Shown: in pieces, positions 7,818 through 10,130 of the stretch
How positions within the stretch are numbered: position 1 is the stretch's first letter
Layout: every line of letters begins with the position of its first letter
Translations under genes and position numbers: made by a program
Notes under the pieces: generated by a model
The model's database searches: none
What the model saw: the letters and a program-made list of their open reading frames with translations, nothing else
What the model was told of the DNA's origin: nothing
Assembly: GCA_902803695.1 (NCBI GenBank)
Contig: CADCQX010000120.1
Span: 1 to 10,130 of the forward strand
DNA length: 10,130 nt
Reading direction: 5' to 3'
DNA from: Oscillospiraceae bacterium
GTDB taxonomy: Bacteria; Bacillota; Clostridia; Saccharofermentanales; Saccharofermentanaceae

Positions 7818-8519
7818 TCACCATTCAATAGTTTCAACAGGAACAGGATTTATATTTTCAACATTACTTTCAACTCTTCCGCTCTTAAGTCTGATGACTC
7901 TGTCCGCCATGGCGGTAAGAGCCGAGTTATGAGTTATTATGACGACTGTCATATTCTTTCCTACACTCAATTTCTGGAGCAGTTTAAGTATCGACTTACC
8001 CGTCTGATAATCAAGAGCTCCCGTCGGCTCATCACACAAGAGAAGCTTAGGATTCTTAGCCAACGCTCTTGCTATGGCAACACGCTGCTGTTCTCCTCCG
8101 GAAAGCTGTGCAGGGAAATTACTCTTTCTTTCTTCAAGGCCTACTTCAGAAAGGATCTTTTCGGGATCCATAGGTTCTTTAACAAGCTGGGATGCCATCT
8201 CAACATTTTCGATTGCCGTAAGATTAGGGATCAGGTTATAGAACTGAAAAACGAATCCCACATCATGTCTTCTGTATAAGGCAAGTTCCTTGTCGCTCAA
8301 TTTGGATATCTCTCTTCCGTCCAGAAAAACACTTCCTGTCGTAAGCTTATCCATACCTCCGAGGATATTGAGAAGCGTAGTCTTACCTGCTCCCGACTGA
8401 CCGAGTATAACGCACAGTTCACCCTCGTCAATATAAAAATCGGCGCCGTTCAAGGCATTAACCTGAACGTCGCCTGTTTTATAGATCTTCTTTACGTCTT
8501 TAAATTCAATATATGACAT
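7818..8519 (-). CDS. ABC transporter ATP-binding protein, MacB/LolD type
   Basis: This 233-residue protein is a complete ATPase subunit that powers the FtsX-type permease downstream. All motifs are intact: Walker A GQSGAGKT (40-47), Q-loop Gln92 in FVFQFYNL, signature LSGGEQQR (139-146), Walker B LLLCDEP (159-165), D-loop ALD (168-170) and H-loop His197 in ITHN. The sequence FQFYNLIPNLTAIENV and the length of about 230 residues are typical of the LolD/MacB/FtsE branch, whose partners have long outer domains. It should sit on the cytoplasmic face as a dimer. The ATG at 8519 directly follows the stop of the transglutaminase gene (TAAATG). A possible ribosome binding site, AAGGG (8531-8535), lies 11 bases upstream, a rather long spacing. 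The stop is 3 bases before the permease start. The substrate cannot be deduced. Confidence 0.95.
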   Translation of the reverse strand: MSYIEFKDVKKIYKTGDVQVNALNGADFYIDEGELCVILGQSGAGKTTLLNILGGMDKLTTGSVFLDGREISKLSDKELALYRRHDVGFVFQFYNLIPNLTAIENVEMASQLVKEPMDPEKILSEVGLEERKSNFPAQLSGGEQQRVAIARALAKNPKLLLCDEPTGALDYQTGKSILKLLQKLSVGKNMTVVIITHNSALTAMADRVIRLKSGRVESNVENINPVPVETIEW

Positions 8520-8522
8520 TTA
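8517..8522 (-). other. TAAATG stop/start junction, transglutaminase to ATPase
   Basis: Read on the minus strand, the stop of the secreted protein and the start of the ATPase are adjacent with no spacer. This suits termination-reinitiation and supports one transcript. Confidence 0.8.
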
Positions 8523-10088
8523 CTGTTCATCCCTTGCTATAACACGAACCGGTCTTACCAAATATCCGTCGAAGCTTATCTTCTTTTTGCTTTGGATATC
8601 CAAGATAAGTCTCGGACAGTTGTCAAAAGCAAGTTTTCCTATAGTTACTCCGTCAGGAACTCTGCAGTATGCAAGTTTATCACAAAGGCTAAATGCCTCA
8701 TCACCGATCGAGATAACGCTCTCAGGGATATAAACATACTCCAGGTCTTCGCTACTAAGGAATGCACAGTCACCGATCCTTGTTATCGAATCAGGAAGGA
8801 TTATACTGGTAAGCTGATCACAATTGAACAGACCATAGTCACCGATCGAAGTGATATTGGAATCCTCATCAAATACCAGTTCAAAGAAGTCAGTATTCGT
8901 ATTAGGCATAATGAGTTCGCCTGAACCGTAGATCGTACATACGCCATTCTCATCGATCTCGAAAGTAGCATCTTCTCCACATGAACCCTTAGCCGGGATC
9001 GAATGGGAAAAGTCTGAGTTGATCACGAGATGTGTATAGGAGATAGACTCAAGAGGAAGAAGGAAAAAGTCCTTAGTCGGATCACCCTTCTCAAACTCAC
9101 CATTGTGATAGGTGTTCGGGTTATCCCATGTGATATCAAGAGTGTGCCATCTTCCGTCTATATATACCACGTTCCATGCGTGATTACTGTCGGTGGTATT
9201 TTCTACATCAATGTAGAGCCACATAACATCATAATCATATCCGCTTCCGTATACTTCAGTAGCCGGGATTCCGCAGCATCTGCAAAGACCAACGAACATA
9301 TTGGAAAATCCTTCACAGATAGCGATCTTTCTTCTGAGAAGTGTCAGTACATCATCCTGATAACCTACATCGTTATCATAATCCAGCTGATCAAGATCGT
9401 AATACATCTCACTAGTCATGTAGGTGTAGATAGCGAAAACTTTCTCATAATCATCAGCACAATCCTTAGTAATTTCTTCTGCAAGCTTCTTAACGTCGTG
9501 CTGATCATATTCGATATCTTTCTGATCCTTGGTGAAAGCCTCATAAGGATCACCGAACATGGAAAGTTTTTCCATTCTCTGTCTGTTGACCTCGTAGGAC
9601 TTTGCCATGACGAAGAATACTTCACCATCATCGTTCTTCGAGATAACAGGTGCTTCATCATAGAAGGAGCGGTCAGAAAAATCCACTATAAGCGAGATGA
9701 AATATGATCCTCCGACCTCCAGGGAAGAAGCATCTATCCTTTTCTCTGAATTTCCTACCTCCGACAATTCAAGTCTCGTATCATAATAGGACAAGACCTG
9801 TATATCCCATTTAACACTGCCGCCTTCAGGTTTCATAACGATGTCGGAACCTTCAACAGCAACTGTCAAAGATTCTCCGGATGCACCGTAGTATGTGTAG
9901 TCCTTATACGGTGCTACGTAGTTGAACGGATTAAAGAATTGCGGGTCATTGTCTCCTCGCTGAACCCTCATAGCTCTCCTCGTGCCGGATAATCTTTCCA
10001 CGGAACGAGTATCTCTTCCCTTAACAGCGGATACTGTTAAAGGAAGCATTACCAAACAAAGTAACAAAGAAACAATGCGCTTTACCAT
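8520..10088 (-). CDS. Secreted transglutaminase-like protein with C-terminal LRR_5 repeats
   Basis: This 522-residue protein starts with a Sec signal peptide: MVKR, a hydrophobic core (5-17), and likely cleavage after TVSA (residue 21). A beta-rich region follows (about 60-165), then a transglutaminase-like (papain-fold) domain at about 190-325. That domain has a full putative catalytic triad: Cys258 in AICEGFSN, His303 in NHAWN and Asp318 in HTLDITWD. A linker with DATFEIDENGVCTIYGSGEL (373-392) is of the sort that precedes BspA/LRR_5 repeats in clostridial surface proteins. Three 23-residue leucine-rich repeats plus a shortened fourth occupy 412-498. There is no C-terminal anchor, LPXTG motif or TM segment, so it is probably released or held by the repeats. 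Proteins of this fold can be proteases, amidases or cross-linkers; the activity here is unknown. It is the first complete gene of the ABC operon, which suggests a functional link. The start follows the previous stop directly (TAAATG). Confidence 0.9.
   Translation of the reverse strand: MVKRIVSLLLCLVMLPLTVSAVKGRDTRSVERLSGTRRAMRVQRGDNDPQFFNPFNYVAPYKDYTYYGASGESLTVAVEGSDIVMKPEGGSVKWDIQVLSYYDTRLELSEVGNSEKRIDASSLEVGGSYFISLIVDFSDRSFYDEAPVISKNDDGEVFFVMAKSYEVNRQRMEKLSMFGDPYEAFTKDQKDIEYDQHDVKKLAEEITKDCADDYEKVFAIYTYMTSEMYYDLDQLDYDNDVGYQDDVLTLLRRKIAICEGFSNMFVGLCRCCGIPATEVYGSGYDYDVMWLYIDVENTTDSNHAWNVVYIDGRWHTLDITWDNPNTYHNGEFEKGDPTKDFFLLPLESISYTHLVINSDFSHSIPAKGSCGEDATFEIDENGVCTIYGSGELIMPNTNTDFFELVFDEDSNITSIGDYGLFNCDQLTSIILPDSITRIGDCAFLSSEDLEYVYIPESVISIGDEAFSLCDKLAYCRVPDGVTIGKLAFDNCPRLILDIQSKKKISFDGYLVRPVRVIARDEQ
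8595..8855 (-). repeat. LRR_5 (BspA-like) leucine-rich repeats, 23-residue period
   Basis: In the secreted protein, residues 412-434, 435-457 and 458-480 align as three units. Each begins I/V-x-x-IGD and ends in I/V/L-P-(D/E)-(S/G). A fourth, incomplete unit (481-498) lacks one residue at its start. Such repeats form an extended ligand-binding surface. Confidence 0.88.
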
Positions 10089-10091
10089 TTA
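10086..10091 (-). other. TAAATG stop/start junction ahead of the transglutaminase gene
   Basis: The stop of the upstream gene (10089-10091) touches the ATG of the secreted protein (10086-10088). Only a weak GAG (10098-10100) could serve as ribosome binding site, so reinitiation is likely. Confidence 0.7.
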
Positions 10092-10130
10092 CTTAAACTC
10101 GATCGCAGCTTTAACGGCCTCATCTGCCGC
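10089..10130 (-). CDS. C-terminal end of an unidentified upstream gene
   Basis: On the minus strand the last 42 bases of the window read as 13 codons, AADEAVKAAIEFK, followed by TAA at 10091-10089. The frame is open to the window edge. It is read as a gene end because the secreted protein's ATG follows immediately, matching the tight packing of the rest of the operon, and because the short peptide looks like an ordinary amphipathic C-terminal helix. Thirteen residues are too few to name a family, and a chance open frame of this length is possible. If real, the operon promoter lies further upstream, outside the window. Confidence 0.5.
   Translation of the reverse strand, partial: AADEAVKAAIEFK

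Noticed and set aside
9030..9707. A 225-codon open frame on the plus strand, rich in Ile and Val
   Set aside because: It lies wholly antisense to the transglutaminase gene, which has a signal peptide, intact triad and LRRs. The composition reflects reverse-complemented Asp and Tyr codons.
10029..10088. Possible lipoprotein signal (LLLC near residue 11 of the transglutaminase protein)
   Set aside because: The residues before Cys11 do not fit a lipobox, the Cys sits in the middle of the hydrophobic core, and TVSA at 18-21 is a better Sec cleavage site.
1..10130. Mobile element, phage, CRISPR, tRNA or riboswitch content
   Set aside because: No transposase or integrase, terminal repeats, repeat-spacer array or structured leader was found, and there is almost no non-coding DNA to hold one.

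Overview
The window looks like a stretch of a Gram-positive, Clostridia-type genome. The evidence is mid-range GC (estimated by eye), a Firmicutes-style DUF1015 protein, a secreted transglutaminase/LRR_5 protein, and a large FtsX-type ABC permease carrying heptad repeats. This placement rests on family recognition, not on a marker gene. I see no rRNA, tRNA, CRISPR array, insertion sequence or phage gene. The DNA is almost fully coding: the largest gap between genes is 13 bases, so no stretch of 300 bases lacks a gene.

Left half, plus strand (1-4487): three closely packed genes. They are the 3' part of a DUF1015 gene, a small FAD-dependent amine-oxidase/protoporphyrinogen-oxidase-like protein, and a very hydrophobic 886-residue membrane protein of the DUF2298 / 'Chlor_Arch_YYY' family. 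The last two overlap by 11 bases and are probably translated together. The DUF2298 protein resembles polytopic glycosyltransferase-like (GT-C type) proteins, so the pair may work on a lipid-linked sugar or envelope glycan. That role is inferred.

Right half, minus strand (10130-4488): a four-member operon read right to left. It begins with the last 13 codons of an unidentified gene. Next come a secreted protein with a complete Cys-His-Asp transglutaminase-like triad and C-terminal leucine-rich repeats, an ABC ATPase of the MacB/LolD type, and an 1108-residue FtsX-type permease with two blocks of near-perfect heptads in its first extracytoplasmic region. Two junctions are TAAATG, with stop and start directly adjacent, and the third gap is 3 bases. 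Translational coupling is therefore likely.

The two operons converge with no spacer. Their stop codons sit back to back in the palindrome TGATCA at 4485-4490, and no intrinsic terminator is evident there. The most interesting candidate system is the secreted transglutaminase/LRR protein paired with the coiled-coil ABC permease. It could be a FtsEX-like arrangement in which ATP hydrolysis inside the cell controls an enzyme outside it. This is a hypothesis from gene order and domain architecture only.
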